A stretch of 64,000 nucleotides of DNA from Nocardioides phosphati (GCF_014646375.1 NZ_BMNI01000004.1:1-64000), one strand, 5' to 3'; positions 25,796 through 34,057 are shown, counted from the first letter of the stretch. Notes: generated by a model not told the origin, from the sequence alone. Numbers and translations: made by a program.

Positions 25796-26712
25796 CAGAG
25801 TCCTGCGAAGAGATCGGTCTCGAAGCCGTCGTCACCGACCGGGCCCTTGACGCCCTTGGCGAGCCGGTAGAACTCCGTGCTCCAGAACGTCGTGCCGACC
25901 GAGCCACCCATCGCGAAGAAGGGGCCGTCGGGGTCGATCTGGGTGCGGTGCGCCTTCATCGCAGCGACCTTCTGCTCGCCGTACTCCCCACCCTCGACCG
26001 CGGCCGCGAGCCAGGCGTCGGGCGTGGTGAACGGGCCCATGTCGCCGTCGGGGTCCATTCCGCCGAAGGTCTCGGTGTCGCCGCTCTCGCGCAGCGCCCG
26101 CAGGCTCGCGCGCATCCGGCTCTCGCTCATCGCGCACCAGTAGATCTTGGCGATGTCGTGCGGCTCCCCCAGGTCCAGCTTGTACGACGGCACGGCGGCG
26201 AGCTGCGCGGCGTACATCGCCACCCGGTGCGCCTGGATGTGGTCGGGGTGGCCGTAGTTGCCGAACTCGTCGTAGGTGACGAGGACCTGCGGGCGGACCT
26301 CGCGGATCACCTTCACCAGCTCGTCGGCCGCCCGGGTGAGGTCGGCGTTGGCGAAGGCACGCTCGTCGGTCTCGTCGGCGGCGATCGCATAGCCCTTCTC
26401 GTGCCACTTCATGCCCGAGTCGCGGAAGGCTCCGAAGCCGCCGAGGAAGCGGTGGTCGGTGACGCCGAGGATCTTCATCGCCTCGGCGAGCTCCTCGCGG
26501 CGGTGGTCGCCGAGCACGTCGTCCTGGTCGGCGGCGATGTGCGCCAGCTCGGGCACCAGGACCTCGCCGAGCTCGCCCGCCGTGCAGGTGACGAGCGTGA
26601 CCTGACGGCCCTCGGCGACGTAGCGCGCCATCGTCGCGCCGTTCTGGATCGTCTCGTCGTCGGGGTGCGCGTGCACCAGCAGGAGGCGCATGTCAGCAGG
26701 ACTGAGGGTCAT
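25795..26712 (-). CDS. mshB: Mycothiol deacetylase (GlcNAc-Ins deacetylase)
   Basis: 305 aa LmbE-family zinc hydrolase. VHAHPDDETIQNG and NYGHPDHIQAH hold the zinc ligands and catalytic Asp. It deacetylates GlcNAc-inositol, the second step of mycothiol synthesis, so the organism uses mycothiol. ATG 26712 is chosen because TAGGGT (26725-26720, minus strand) ends 7 nt upstream, the leaderless pattern; a GTG 6 nt earlier is in frame. Confidence 0.93.
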   Translation of the reverse strand: MTLSPADMRLLLVHAHPDDETIQNGATMARYVAEGRQVTLVTCTAGELGEVLVPELAHIAADQDDVLGDHRREELAEAMKILGVTDHRFLGGFGAFRDSGMKWHEKGYAIAADETDERAFANADLTRAADELVKVIREVRPQVLVTYDEFGNYGHPDHIQAHRVAMYAAQLAAVPSYKLDLGEPHDIAKIYWCAMSESRMRASLRALRESGDTETFGGMDPDGDMGPFTTPDAWLAAAVEGGEYGEQKVAAMKAHRTQIDPDGPFFAMGGSVGTTFWSTEFYRLAKGVKGPVGDDGFETDLFAGL

Positions 26713-26754
26713 GTCCACAACCCTAGAGGGCGCGACCGACAGCCACCGGAAGCG

Positions 26755-27048
26755 TCACTGCAGGTCGGGGCGCTTCACCCGGATCGGGGCGGCCGGCAGG
26801 TCCGCCTGCAGCGGCGGCAGCACGACCTCGGTCGGCGCGGCCTCGTCGACCTCGAGCCAACCGTCGTACTCCTCGACGAGCAGCTCGAGCGCGATCGGCG
26901 GCGCGTCGCTGACGACGGCCCACGGGTGGTCCTCGTCGTCGTCCTCGCCGGCCAGGCGCTCACGGGCGACCTCGGCGTCGAAGCCGTCGGAGCGGAGCCG
27001 GGCGGCCACCGCCCGCGCGTCGTCCTCCTCGAAGAAGATCCCTCTCAT
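26755..27048 (-). CDS. Conserved acidic protein, unknown (97 aa)
   Basis: Starts MRGIFFEEDDARAVAARLRS and is rich in acidic and Trp residues (EEYDGWLEVDEA). No membrane segment or known motif. Upstream of mshB on the same strand with a 42-bp gap that carries the mshB -10 box. Its start is 19 bp from that of the divergent gene at 27068. Confidence 0.65.
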   Translation of the reverse strand: MRGIFFEEDDARAVAARLRSDGFDAEVARERLAGEDDDEDHPWAVVSDAPPIALELLVEEYDGWLEVDEAAPTEVVLPPLQADLPAAPIRVKRPDLQ

Positions 27049-27067
27049 GGGCGCTACGGTGCCAGAC

Positions 27068-28180
27068 ATGTCCGACCGCAGCACCCCGGGTCCCGACCGG
27101 GCCACCGCGCCGGTCCACGGCGTCCACCTCCGGCGTACGGACGAGCGGGTCGACGAGGTGGCCGCGCTCACCGAGGCGTGCGGTGGAGCGGTCGGCGTCG
27201 ACGGCGTCCTGCACCACCTCGAACGCCGCCTGCGCCGCGCCGTACCGGCGGGGATGAAGGTGTGGCGGTCGTGGGCCTGGGACCGGGCCGACTCGTTCAG
27301 CAAGCGGTGGTGGCCGCAGGGCATCACCACGTCCCTCGACGCCACGGGCACCGCGCGCGGCCTCGTCGCCGGGCGCGAGGTGGTCGTGACGAGCTGGTAC
27401 TCGCACCCCGTCGCGGGCATCAACAAGGGCGTGCGGATCTCGTTCGCCGACGTCAATGCGCGCCGCTACCGCCACGTGCTCCTCGTCGTGCCGAAGATCG
27501 TCGACGGGCAGGTCACCTTCACCCAGCTCAAGGCCCACGCCGGCGGCATCGTCTGGGTGGGGCCGTGGCTCTACGTCGCGGGCACCCGCAAGGGGATCCA
27601 CGTCTTCCGGATGTCCGACCTCGTGCGGATCCCCGACGCGCTCTTCGACGAGGACCCCTCCCGGATCGGGCGCGACGGCGACCGGCTCGCCTCCTTCGGC
27701 TATCGCTACGTCCTGCCCCTGCGCTTCTCCTACCGCGCCGCCGCGGACGACGGCGAGGAGCCGCTGCGCTACTCGTTCCTCTCCCTCGACCGCGACCCCA
27801 GCGGGCCCGGTCTGGTCGTCGGCGAGTACGGCCGCCGCCAGCAGACCACCCGGCTCGCGCGCTTCGACCTCGACCCCGAGACCTGGCTGCTCCCCGTCGA
27901 CGAGCACGGCTACTCCCGCCCGCTCCTCCTCGAGGGCACCGGCCAGCGCGGCATGCAGGGCGCCTGCCTGGTCGGCGGCACCTGGTACCTCACCTGCTCG
28001 CACGGCCCGTGGGGCCTCGGCACCCTGTACGTCGGGCGGCCCGGCGCGTGGAGGGCCATCCGCCGGGCGCTGCCGATGGGGCCCGAGGACATCGCCTACG
28101 TCCCCGCCACCGACTCGCTCTGGTCGGTCACCGAGCACCCCGGCCGGCGCTGGATCTACAAGCTGCGGCGGCCGCGCTGA
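27068..28180 (+). CDS. Conserved hypothetical protein (370 aa)
   Basis: No signal peptide. Internal stretches such as GGIVWVGPWLYVAGTRKGI and DIAYVPATDSLWSVTEHPG look like beta-propeller blades, but no catalytic residues stand out. MQGACLVGGTWYLTCSHGPW is strongly patterned. TACGGT (27055-27060) ends 7 nt before the ATG. Function not recognised. Confidence 0.65.
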   Translation: MSDRSTPGPDRATAPVHGVHLRRTDERVDEVAALTEACGGAVGVDGVLHHLERRLRRAVPAGMKVWRSWAWDRADSFSKRWWPQGITTSLDATGTARGLVAGREVVVTSWYSHPVAGINKGVRISFADVNARRYRHVLLVVPKIVDGQVTFTQLKAHAGGIVWVGPWLYVAGTRKGIHVFRMSDLVRIPDALFDEDPSRIGRDGDRLASFGYRYVLPLRFSYRAAADDGEEPLRYSFLSLDRDPSGPGLVVGEYGRRQQTTRLARFDLDPETWLLPVDEHGYSRPLLLEGTGQRGMQGACLVGGTWYLTCSHGPWGLGTLYVGRPGAWRAIRRALPMGPEDIAYVPATDSLWSVTEHPGRRWIYKLRRPR

Positions 28181-28202
28181 ACGAAGGGCCAGGCTCTTCG
28201 CC

Positions 28203-28640
28203 TCACAACCAGCGCTTGGTGCGGAGCGCGTAGTCGTCCCACGCGTCGCCGAACTTCTGCTCCATCACGCGCTCCTCGGGCTGGATCTGCAGCTCGTCGA
28301 TCGCGAGCACGAAGCCCGCGACCGGCAGCCAGGTGAGCAGGCCGCCCTCGCCCAGCGCGTGGGCGGCGAGCGCACCGGCCATGCCGACGTACATCGGGTT
28401 GCGGGTGCGCCGGTAGGGGCCGTCGGTGACGAGCGTCGTGGCCTTCTCGGGGTGGAGCGGGTGCACGGTGGTCCGCGCCTCGCGGAAGCGCGCGACCGCG
28501 GCGCCGGCGAGGCCGACGCTGCCCGCGGCGAGGGCGGTCGCAGCGGCCTTGCGGACCGGGCCGGCGCCCTCCTTCGGGGCGAGCGCGTGCTGCACCGCGG
28601 CGAAGCCGAGTGCCATGACCGGGGGCGGGATGACGGGCAT
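28203..28640 (-). CDS. Isoprenylcysteine-methyltransferase-like membrane protein
   Basis: 145 aa with three to four hydrophobic stretches. The C-terminal half has the ICMT/PEMT pattern GPYRRTRNPMYVGMAGAL and EERVMEQKFGDAWDDY, which binds SAM in membrane methyltransferases. The acceptor is probably a lipid or membrane molecule, unknown. TAGCGT lies 6 nt before its ATG on the minus strand. Confidence 0.8.
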   Translation of the reverse strand: MPVIPPPVMALGFAAVQHALAPKEGAGPVRKAAATALAAGSVGLAGAAVARFREARTTVHPLHPEKATTLVTDGPYRRTRNPMYVGMAGALAAHALGEGGLLTWLPVAGFVLAIDELQIQPEERVMEQKFGDAWDDYALRTKRWL

Positions 28641-28686
28641 GCTCCGACGCTAGTCGTGTGCCGGCCGGCGGGTCTACCGTGGCGGG

Positions 28687-28893
28687 ATGGCTGAGCACTC
28701 CGCACCGACCGCCCCGCAGTGCCCCACCTGCGGCCAGCCGTTGCGCACCGGCGGGCACCTGCGTCCCGACGACGCCGTGGCGGTCTCCCGCACCGGCAAC
28801 GCCGGGATCACCTTCGAGACCCAGGGACGCTGCGAGAACGAGGCGTGTCCCGACTTCGGCCGCGAGTTCGCGCCGGAGGCCTGGCTGACCTGA
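28687..28893 (+). CDS. Small zinc-ribbon-like protein (68 aa)
   Basis: CPTCG near residue 12 and CENEACP near residue 49 give a C-x2-C ... C-x4-C pair likely to bind zinc. No other domain. TACCGT (28675-28680) ends 6 nt before the ATG, divergent from the methyltransferase-like gene. Function unknown. Confidence 0.7.
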   Translation: MAEHSAPTAPQCPTCGQPLRTGGHLRPDDAVAVSRTGNAGITFETQGRCENEACPDFGREFAPEAWLT

Positions 28894-28914
28894 GCCGCGC
28901 CGACGCGCCGGGAG

Positions 28915-29202
28915 TCAGCCGGCGGCAGGGCGCGCGGCGTACCACTTGAGGAGGCGCTCGGCGAACTCCTCGACGATGGTCTCGTCGGGGTACTTGCCGA
29001 AGTGGTCGTGCAGCTCGTGGTCGAGGTAGGCCACGATCTCCTCGCGCCTGTCGGTGTGGCCCAGACGGGTCAGCAGCGGCTGGATCAGGAGCTCGTACTC
29101 GTCGGGGTAGAAGCCGTTGGCGGCGTAGTAGCCGATCGGGTCCCAGTCGCTGAGCATGTGGCGGACCTCGATGACGTCCGCTGATTCGTGCTGCACGGTC
29201 AT
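28915..29202 (-). CDS. DUF1871-like small protein (95 aa)
   Basis: The segment LSDWDPIGYYAANGFYPDEY followed by ELLIQPLL resembles DUF1871 proteins (WDP.G.....DEY). Acidic and soluble. The ATG at 29202 is preferred over one 36 nt upstream because the extra residues look random. Function unknown. Confidence 0.65.
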   Translation of the reverse strand: MTVQHESADVIEVRHMLSDWDPIGYYAANGFYPDEYELLIQPLLTRLGHTDRREEIVAYLDHELHDHFGKYPDETIVEEFAERLLKWYAARPAAG

Positions 29203-29256
29203 GAGCGCATCAAAGCACCCGCCCGTGACGACCGCCACAGGATCGAGCGAGCTTCG

Positions 29257-29469
29257 TCAGCGGCGGCCGAACGCCAGGTAGGCCAGCGGGCCGACCGGCT
29301 GCACGACGGAGCCCGCGCGCCACAGCAGCTTCGGCCCGCGGACCAGCTCCTTGGGGCGCCTGCCGAGGTCGCGCAGGACGTAGCCGGTCAGCACCATCTC
29401 GGCGACGCCGCCCGCGACGACCAGCTTCTGCTGGGTCGGGGTGAGGTCGCTCCACTTCTTCTTCGCCAT
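29257..29469 (-). CDS. Small membrane-associated protein (70 aa)
   Basis: MAKKKWSDLTPTQQKLVVAG begins a 70-residue protein with one hydrophobic stretch and a conserved-looking end, VVQPVGPLAYLAFGRR, which resembles the PLDc_N-type small membrane segment. ATG 29469 fits better than an in-frame start 24 nt earlier. Function unknown. Confidence 0.65.
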   Translation of the reverse strand: MAKKKWSDLTPTQQKLVVAGGVAEMVLTGYVLRDLGRRPKELVRGPKLLWRAGSVVQPVGPLAYLAFGRR

Positions 29470-29493
29470 GCCGGCGAACCTAGCCCGGGCCAC

Positions 29494-30087
29494 CTAGCGC
29501 GCGGGGCACTCCTCGACGACGGCCCGGGCGTGCCGCACCCCGCGCTCCAGCTCGGCGTCTCCACCGAAGAGCTGGTACATCGTGTTGGCCCCGGCGAGCA
29601 GCGCGTCGATCCGGAACGCCGCGTCCTCCGGCTCCGGGTGGCCCGCGGTCGCGAGGTCGGCGGCGAGGAGCGTCAGCCACTCCCGCTTGAGGGCCCGGAC
29701 GCTGTCGGCGACGGGGCCGTCACGGTGGCCGTACTCGACCGAGGTGGCGGTCAGGAAGCAGCCGCCGCGGAAGACCTCGCCGCGCTGGTAGGCCAGCCAG
29801 GCGTCGAGGATCGCGTGGAGGCGGGCGCCGCCGGGATCCTCACCCCACGCCGGCGCCATGACGGCGGCGGCGAAGATCTTGCGGGCCTCGCCGACGGCAG
29901 CCACCTGGATGCTCTCGCGCGAGCCGAAGACCGTGAGGATGCCGGACTTGCTCACGCCGGTGGCGGCCGCGAGCCCGCCGACGGTGATCGAGTCCAGGCC
30001 GCTCACGGTGGCGACCATCGCCGCCTCCCGCGCGACCGTACGCCGGGTGGCGTCGCCCCGCGCCCGTCGTCCGTCGACCTGGTCCAT
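29494..30087 (-). CDS. TetR/AcrR-family repressor
   Basis: 197 aa. N-terminal helix-turn-helix: SITVGGLAAATGVSKSGILT followed by VFGSRES (about 33-60). C-terminal region is of the TetR_C type with CFLTATSVEYGHRDGPVAD. Divergent from an SRPBCC gene, with a strong dyad in the 89-bp gap, so it probably represses that gene and itself. Confidence 0.88.
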   Translation of the reverse strand: MDQVDGRRARGDATRRTVAREAAMVATVSGLDSITVGGLAAATGVSKSGILTVFGSRESIQVAAVGEARKIFAAAVMAPAWGEDPGGARLHAILDAWLAYQRGEVFRGGCFLTATSVEYGHRDGPVADSVRALKREWLTLLAADLATAGHPEPEDAAFRIDALLAGANTMYQLFGGDAELERGVRHARAVVEECPAR

Positions 30088-30099
30088 GCCGGCATTCTA

Positions 30100-30164
30100 T
30101 GCGACCGACTGGACGTAAAGCGTTCGGCGGCCTAGGTTGACGACTACACGTCCGATCGGTCGCA
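30100..30164. promoter_or_regulatory. Probable TetR operator pair between the regulator and SRPBCC genes
   Basis: tgcgaccgactggacgt (30100-30116) and acgtccgatcggtcgca (30148-30164) are inverted copies matching at 15 of 17 positions. The right half is itself nearly palindromic around ccgatcgg. Position between divergent starts suggests the binding sites of the adjacent TetR. Confidence 0.6.
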
Positions 30165-30176
30165 AAGGAGTCCGTC

Positions 30177-30650
30177 ATGACCATCCCCGTCCTGGAGAAG
30201 AGCATCGAGATCGCCGCCCCGCCCGCTGAGGTGTGGGCGCTGGTCGGCGACCTGCGTCGCATGGCGGACTGGAGCCCGCAGGTCGACTCGACGCGGCTCT
30301 CCACCGGCTGCGCAGAGATCGGCCCCGGCGCCCGCGTGACCAACCGCAACGTCCAGGGCGAGCTGGCCTGGATCACGCACGCCGAGGTGGTCCGCTTCGA
30401 CGAGGGCCGCGAGATCGCCTTCCGCATCGAGGAGAACTGGTCGGTGTGGTCCTTCACCCTGGAGCCCTCGGCGGTGGGCACGAGGCTGACGCAGCGACGC
30501 GACGCCCCGGACGGCCTCTCGGCCTCCTCGCTGCACGCGCAGGAGACCTGGCTCGGCGGCCAGGCGGCGTTCACGGAGACGCTGCGCGCGGGCATGGCGG
30601 AGACGCTCGAGCGGATCAGGGCACAGGCGGAGGCGGTCGCAGCCCGCTGA
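30177..30650 (+). CDS. SRPBCC (START/polyketide-cyclase fold) protein
   Basis: 157 aa. The opening IEIAAPPAEVWALVGDLRRM ADW pattern marks the SRPBCC hydrophobic-pocket fold, used for binding or converting lipids and aromatics. ATG 30177 with AAAGGAG 7 nt upstream. Ligand unknown; probably under control of the divergent TetR. Confidence 0.82.
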   Translation: MTIPVLEKSIEIAAPPAEVWALVGDLRRMADWSPQVDSTRLSTGCAEIGPGARVTNRNVQGELAWITHAEVVRFDEGREIAFRIEENWSVWSFTLEPSAVGTRLTQRRDAPDGLSASSLHAQETWLGGQAAFTETLRAGMAETLERIRAQAEAVAAR

Positions 30651-30690
30651 TCGGTCCCGCCCCGAGGCACCCCGTGGCAGGGTGTGCGCC

Positions 30691-31332
30691 ATGGCTGTGC
30701 GCGTTGACCTCAACATCTCCCTCGACGGATTCGCGACGACGACGGACCAGACCCCGGAGAACCCCTTCGGCGAGGACTGGGGCCGCCTCACCGCGGCCTA
30801 CGTCGGGACGCGGACGTTCCAGGCGCGGGTCTTCGGCAAGACCTCCGGCGAGGGCACGACCGGCGTCGACGAGAAGTACGCCGCGGCGTACTTCGAGGGC
30901 ATCGGCGCCGAGATCATGGGCGCCGGGATGTTCGGGCTGCACACGTTTCCCGACGACCCGGAGTGGCAGGGCTGGTGGGGCGACGAGCCGCCCTTCCACT
31001 GCCCGGTCTTCGTGCTGACCCACCGCGAGCGGCCGTCGATCGACTTCGCGAACGGCACGTCGTTCCACTTCATCAGCGCGACGCCGCAGGAGGCGCTCGA
31101 CCGGGCACTCGAGGCGGCCGGCGACCAGGACGTCCGCGTCGGCGGCGGCGCGACCGTCGCGCGTGACTTCCTCGCGGCGGGGCTCGTCGACCGGCTGCAC
31201 GTGGCGATCACGCCGATCCTGACCGGCGACGGCATCCGGCTCTGGGACGACCTGCGCGGGCTCGAGACGGGCTACGAGGTCAGCTCCGAGACGGCCGAGA
31301 GCGGCGTCGTCCACCTGACCTTCGCGCGGTAG
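30691..31332 (+). CDS. Dihydrofolate-reductase-fold (RibD C-terminal type) protein
   Basis: 213 aa. MAVRVDLNISLDGFA at the start, FHFISATPQEALDRALEAAG and VRVGGGATVARDFLAAGLVD are typical of the RibD_C/YyaP group of NADPH-binding reductases. It is not the housekeeping FolA. Substrate unknown. The last 53 bp overlap the convergent membrane protein gene. Confidence 0.8.
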   Translation: MAVRVDLNISLDGFATTTDQTPENPFGEDWGRLTAAYVGTRTFQARVFGKTSGEGTTGVDEKYAAAYFEGIGAEIMGAGMFGLHTFPDDPEWQGWWGDEPPFHCPVFVLTHRERPSIDFANGTSFHFISATPQEALDRALEAAGDQDVRVGGGATVARDFLAAGLVDRLHVAITPILTGDGIRLWDDLRGLETGYEVSSETAESGVVHLTFAR

Positions 31333-31720
31333 CGGGCAGCGCGACGGCCAGCGCGAGCGCCGCGAGCGCGGCGACCACCTCCGCCACGAAGCTCGCCGTC
31401 TTCCCCGAGAACCAGAGCGGCTCGTACATGTCCGGCAGCGGCCCGAGCCGGCCCGGGTCACCCCACGTGTACGCCGCGACGGCGAGCGCGCCGCCGCCTG
31501 CGACGACCGCCGCCAGCACGGCCGTGGCCCGCCGCGGCAGCAGCACCACCGCCACCGCGGCGAGCAGCGCAGCGCCTCCCTCGAGGCGGAAGAGCGTCGC
31601 CTGGCTGACGACGGAGGTCGCCACGCGGCGGTAGTCCCCGGCGTACTGGAGGTGCACCCAGGCGTCGACGGCGAGGCCGCCTGCGACGAGCGGGACGAGC
31701 AGCCACCGGCGGAGGTCCAT
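31280..31720 (-). CDS. Four-helix membrane protein, unknown
   Basis: 146 aa with about four hydrophobic segments and a basic C-terminus (ARRSGGRRRSRPSRS). YAGDYRRVATSVVSQATLFR after the first helix suggests a DoxX-like or related small integral protein, but I cannot assign a family. The ATG at 31720 lies just after GGAGG-like sequence on the other strand only, so the start is less certain. It overlaps the preceding gene tail to tail. Confidence 0.6.
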   Translation of the reverse strand: MDLRRWLLVPLVAGGLAVDAWVHLQYAGDYRRVATSVVSQATLFRLEGGAALLAAVAVVLLPRRATAVLAAVVAGGGALAVAAYTWGDPGRLGPLPDMYEPLWFSGKTASFVAEVVAALAALALAVALPATARRSGGRRRSRPSRS

Positions 31721-31849
31721 GTCGGTCTCCCTTCTGCTGGTGACACGACGTCGGCGGCCGGACGGTTCAGGTGAACCGATCGCGACCCGGCGCCGTGTCA
31801 TGAGGAGAAGGCGGCTCTCGGGCCGCACGGACCCACGCAAGGAGACGCC

Positions 31850-32413
31850 ATGGACACCATCGCGCACATCGGACGGGGCCACTACGCAGCACTGGCGACC
31901 GCGCTCGCAGCCGCCGCCCTCCTGGCCGGCTGCGGTGGCTCGACCCCGTCGAGCCCGGGAGACGAGGAAGGGCCGGAGCAGGTCGCCACCGGCTCGGGCG
32001 AGTACGGCACGCACCTGACCGCCGACGACGGCACGTCCGTCTACCTCTGGATGGGCGACCACGGCAGTACGTCGTCGTGTTCTGGCGCGTGCGCGAAGGC
32101 CTGGCCGCCCGTGCTCACCCACGGCGCACCCAAGGCCGGCAAGGGCGTGGACGCCGCCAGGCTCGCCACGGTCAAGCGCGCCGACGGCGGTACCCAGGTC
32201 ACCTACGCCGGGCACCCGCTCTACTACTTCGCGGGCGACGGCGGAGCGGGCGACACCAACGGCGAGGGCAGCAACGGCTTCGGTGCGAAGTGGTGGCTGG
32301 TCGCCCCGACCGGCGCGGCGATCACCGAGGACGCGGGGTCCGGCTCCTCGATGTCGCCGTCGATGTCGCCGTCGATGTCGCCGTCCGACTCGTCCGACGG
32401 TGGTGGCTACTGA
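31850..32413 (+). CDS. Secreted lipoprotein with Y-x4-D repeats (SCO0930-like)
   Basis: 187 aa. A signal peptide ends in the lipobox LLAGC (about residues 24-28). The body carries two copies of the secreted-repeat pattern (TSVYLWMGDHGSTSSCSGAC, AKAWPPV; HPLYYFAGD) of PF03640-type proteins. The C-terminus has three SMSP repeats. Function unknown. It directly precedes an ECF sigma/anti-sigma pair, which may respond to or control it. Confidence 0.8.
   Translation: MDTIAHIGRGHYAALATALAAAALLAGCGGSTPSSPGDEEGPEQVATGSGEYGTHLTADDGTSVYLWMGDHGSTSSCSGACAKAWPPVLTHGAPKAGKGVDAARLATVKRADGGTQVTYAGHPLYYFAGDGGAGDTNGEGSNGFGAKWWLVAPTGAAITEDAGSGSSMSPSMSPSMSPSDSSDGGGY
32348..32383 (+). repeat. Three 12-bp tandem repeats inside the lipoprotein gene
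   Basis: The unit tcgatgtcgccg occurs three times in a row and encodes a repeated Ser-Met-Ser-Pro in the exported tail. Repeat number could vary by slippage. Confidence 0.9.
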
Positions 32414-32456
32414 GCGGGCCGGCGCAGCAGGCGCCGGCGAGCCCGGGAGCACACTG

Positions 32457-32981
32457 GTGGACGTGACCCCGCGTCCACCCCGCGACGACGGCCTGCTGCG
32501 TGCGCTGCACGACGAGCACGGTCCGGCGTTGTGGCACTACGCGCTCCGCCTGACCCGCGGCGACGCGACCCAGGCCGAGGACGTCGTGCAGGAGACGTTC
32601 CTGCGCGCCTGGCGTCATCCCCAGGCGTTCGAGCCTCAGCGCGGCTCCGCTCGCGCCTGGCTCTACACCGTCGCGCGCCACCTCGTCATCGACGAGCACC
32701 GCTCCGCCCACGCCCGGCACGAGTCCGCCACGGCACAGGTGCCGGAGCAGGAGGCACCCGACGAGACCACCCAGGTCGTCGACCGCGCGCTCGTGAGCGC
32801 CGCCCTCGCCCGCCTCTCCCCGGAGCACCGCGCGGTGCTCCAGGAGTGCTACTACCGCGGCCGGAGCGTGGCGGAGGCGGCCGTCGTCCTCGGCGTACCG
32901 CCCGGCACGGTGAAGTCCCGGACCCACTACGCACTGCAGGCGCTCCGCCTGGCGGTCGACGAGCTCGGAGGAGAGCGATGA
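32457..32981 (+). CDS. ECF sigma factor (SigK/SigL-like)
   Basis: 174 aa from GTG 32457 (GGGAG 7 nt upstream). Region 2: ALRLTRGDATQAEDVVQETF then LRAWRHP. Region 4: LARLSPEHRAVLQECYYRGR and PPGTVKSRTHYALQALR. The paired anti-sigma gene overlaps by 4 bp. The regulon probably includes the upstream lipoprotein, as in SigK/RskA systems, but this is inference. Confidence 0.88.
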   Translation: MDVTPRPPRDDGLLRALHDEHGPALWHYALRLTRGDATQAEDVVQETFLRAWRHPQAFEPQRGSARAWLYTVARHLVIDEHRSAHARHESATAQVPEQEAPDETTQVVDRALVSAALARLSPEHRAVLQECYYRGRSVAEAAVVLGVPPGTVKSRTHYALQALRLAVDELGGER

Positions 32982-33616
32982 GCACCGATCCCTGGCAGCA
33001 CGCCGACGCGGCGTACGCGCTCGGCGCGCTGGAGCCGGCCGAACGCGCGGCCTACGAGGAGCACCTCGCGGGCTGCACGGACTGCCGGGCGCGGGTCGCC
33101 GAGGCGCAGGCCACGCTCGGGCTGCTCGCCGGCGGCGAGGTCGACGCTCCCCCGCTGCCGGACACGCTGCTCCCTTCGCTCCTGCGCGAGGCCCGCCGGG
33201 CCCGTCGCCGCCGCCTGGTCGTCACCAGCGCACTGGTCGGCGTTGCCGCGAGCCTGCTGACGGTGCTGGTCACCGCCGCACCTCTGGGTGACCGGCCCGA
33301 CCGGGTCCCGATGGCGGCGGTCGGGCAGGCTCCGATCAGCGCCGAGGCGGTCGTCGAGCCGACCCCGTGGGGCACCCGGATCACCCTGACCTGCCGGTAC
33401 GCCGACAGCGCAGCCGCCCCGGGCTACCGCTACGAGCTGAGGGTGCGGGCGTCTGACGGCACGACGGCCACCCTCGGCTCGTGGGAGCTCGACGACGGCA
33501 GCGTCACCTTCACCGGCGGCACGGCGTTGCCGGTCGCCCGGATCGCGGCGGTGGAGGTCACCGACAGCGCCGGCACGACGGTGCTCACGCTGCCCGAAGC
33601 GGGGGCCCGGGCGTGA
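32978..33616 (+). CDS. Zinc-finger transmembrane anti-sigma factor
   Basis: 212 aa: ZAS motif EEHLAGCTDC (H-x3-C-x2-C, about residues 28-36), one transmembrane helix (about 77-97, VVTSALVGVAASLLTVLVTA) and an extracytoplasmic beta-rich domain (RskA-like, VEPTPWGTRITLTCRYADS). The ATG overlaps the sigma stop (ATGA). It should hold the sigma factor at the membrane until a signal outside triggers release. Confidence 0.87.
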   Translation: MSTDPWQHADAAYALGALEPAERAAYEEHLAGCTDCRARVAEAQATLGLLAGGEVDAPPLPDTLLPSLLREARRARRRRLVVTSALVGVAASLLTVLVTAAPLGDRPDRVPMAAVGQAPISAEAVVEPTPWGTRITLTCRYADSAAAPGYRYELRVRASDGTTATLGSWELDDGSVTFTGGTALPVARIAAVEVTDSAGTTVLTLPEAGARA

Positions 33617-33623
33617 GCCGGCG

Positions 33624-33911
33624 CTAGCGGGAGCGGAGCCGCAGACCCACCTGCACGACGTCGCCGACCTCGATCTGCTCGGCCCGCCGGATCGCGACGC
33701 GCAGCGGCAGGACGTACTGCTCCCCGTACGGGAAGGTCGCGGAGCGGAACTCGGTCTCGCCGATCCGCGCCTGGACGGGCACCTGGCCCCAGTAGACGAG
33801 GTCGCGCCCGGCCTCACGGACGTCGTCGCTCTCGTCGGGCGGGATCAGCACGAAGAAGTACGGCGACGGGCCGCGCCACTCGATGACCTCGCCCTCGAAC
33901 TCCCACTCCAT
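33624..33911 (-). CDS. DUF1905 protein (95 aa)
   Basis: Starts MEWEFEGEVIEWRGPSPYFF and ends with VGDVVQVGLRLRSR, the pattern of small DUF1905 beta-barrel proteins. No catalytic residues known. It ends 8 bp after the convergent anti-sigma stop. Confidence 0.8.
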   Translation of the reverse strand: MEWEFEGEVIEWRGPSPYFFVLIPPDESDDVREAGRDLVYWGQVPVQARIGETEFRSATFPYGEQYVLPLRVAIRRAEQIEVGDVVQVGLRLRSR

Positions 33912-33965
33912 GGAGCCGACGCTAGCCGCCCGTTCCGACAACGGGCGGCTAGCCGATCCTGTCTT

Positions 33966-34057
33966 CCTGCACGAACCGACACGTTGACGTGTCACCGACC
34001 AGCGGGCCACACGCGACATCCGGATAGGCGATGCGTCAACGTGTCGGTTCGTGCAGG
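33966..34057. repeat. Long perfect inverted repeat (24-bp arms, 44-bp spacer)
   Basis: Arm 33966-33989 (cctgcacgaaccgacacgtt then gacg) is repeated exactly inverted at 34034-34057. The left arm runs into a small nested dyad (gacacgt-tg-acgtgtc). It sits in a 441-bp gene-free gap upstream of the DUF1905 gene. It could be a paired operator, a MITE-like remnant or a cruciform/terminator; none is proven. Confidence 0.85.

Noticed and set aside
32348..32383. Short tandem array as a CRISPR
   Set aside because: Three direct 12-bp units without spacers, inside a coding region.
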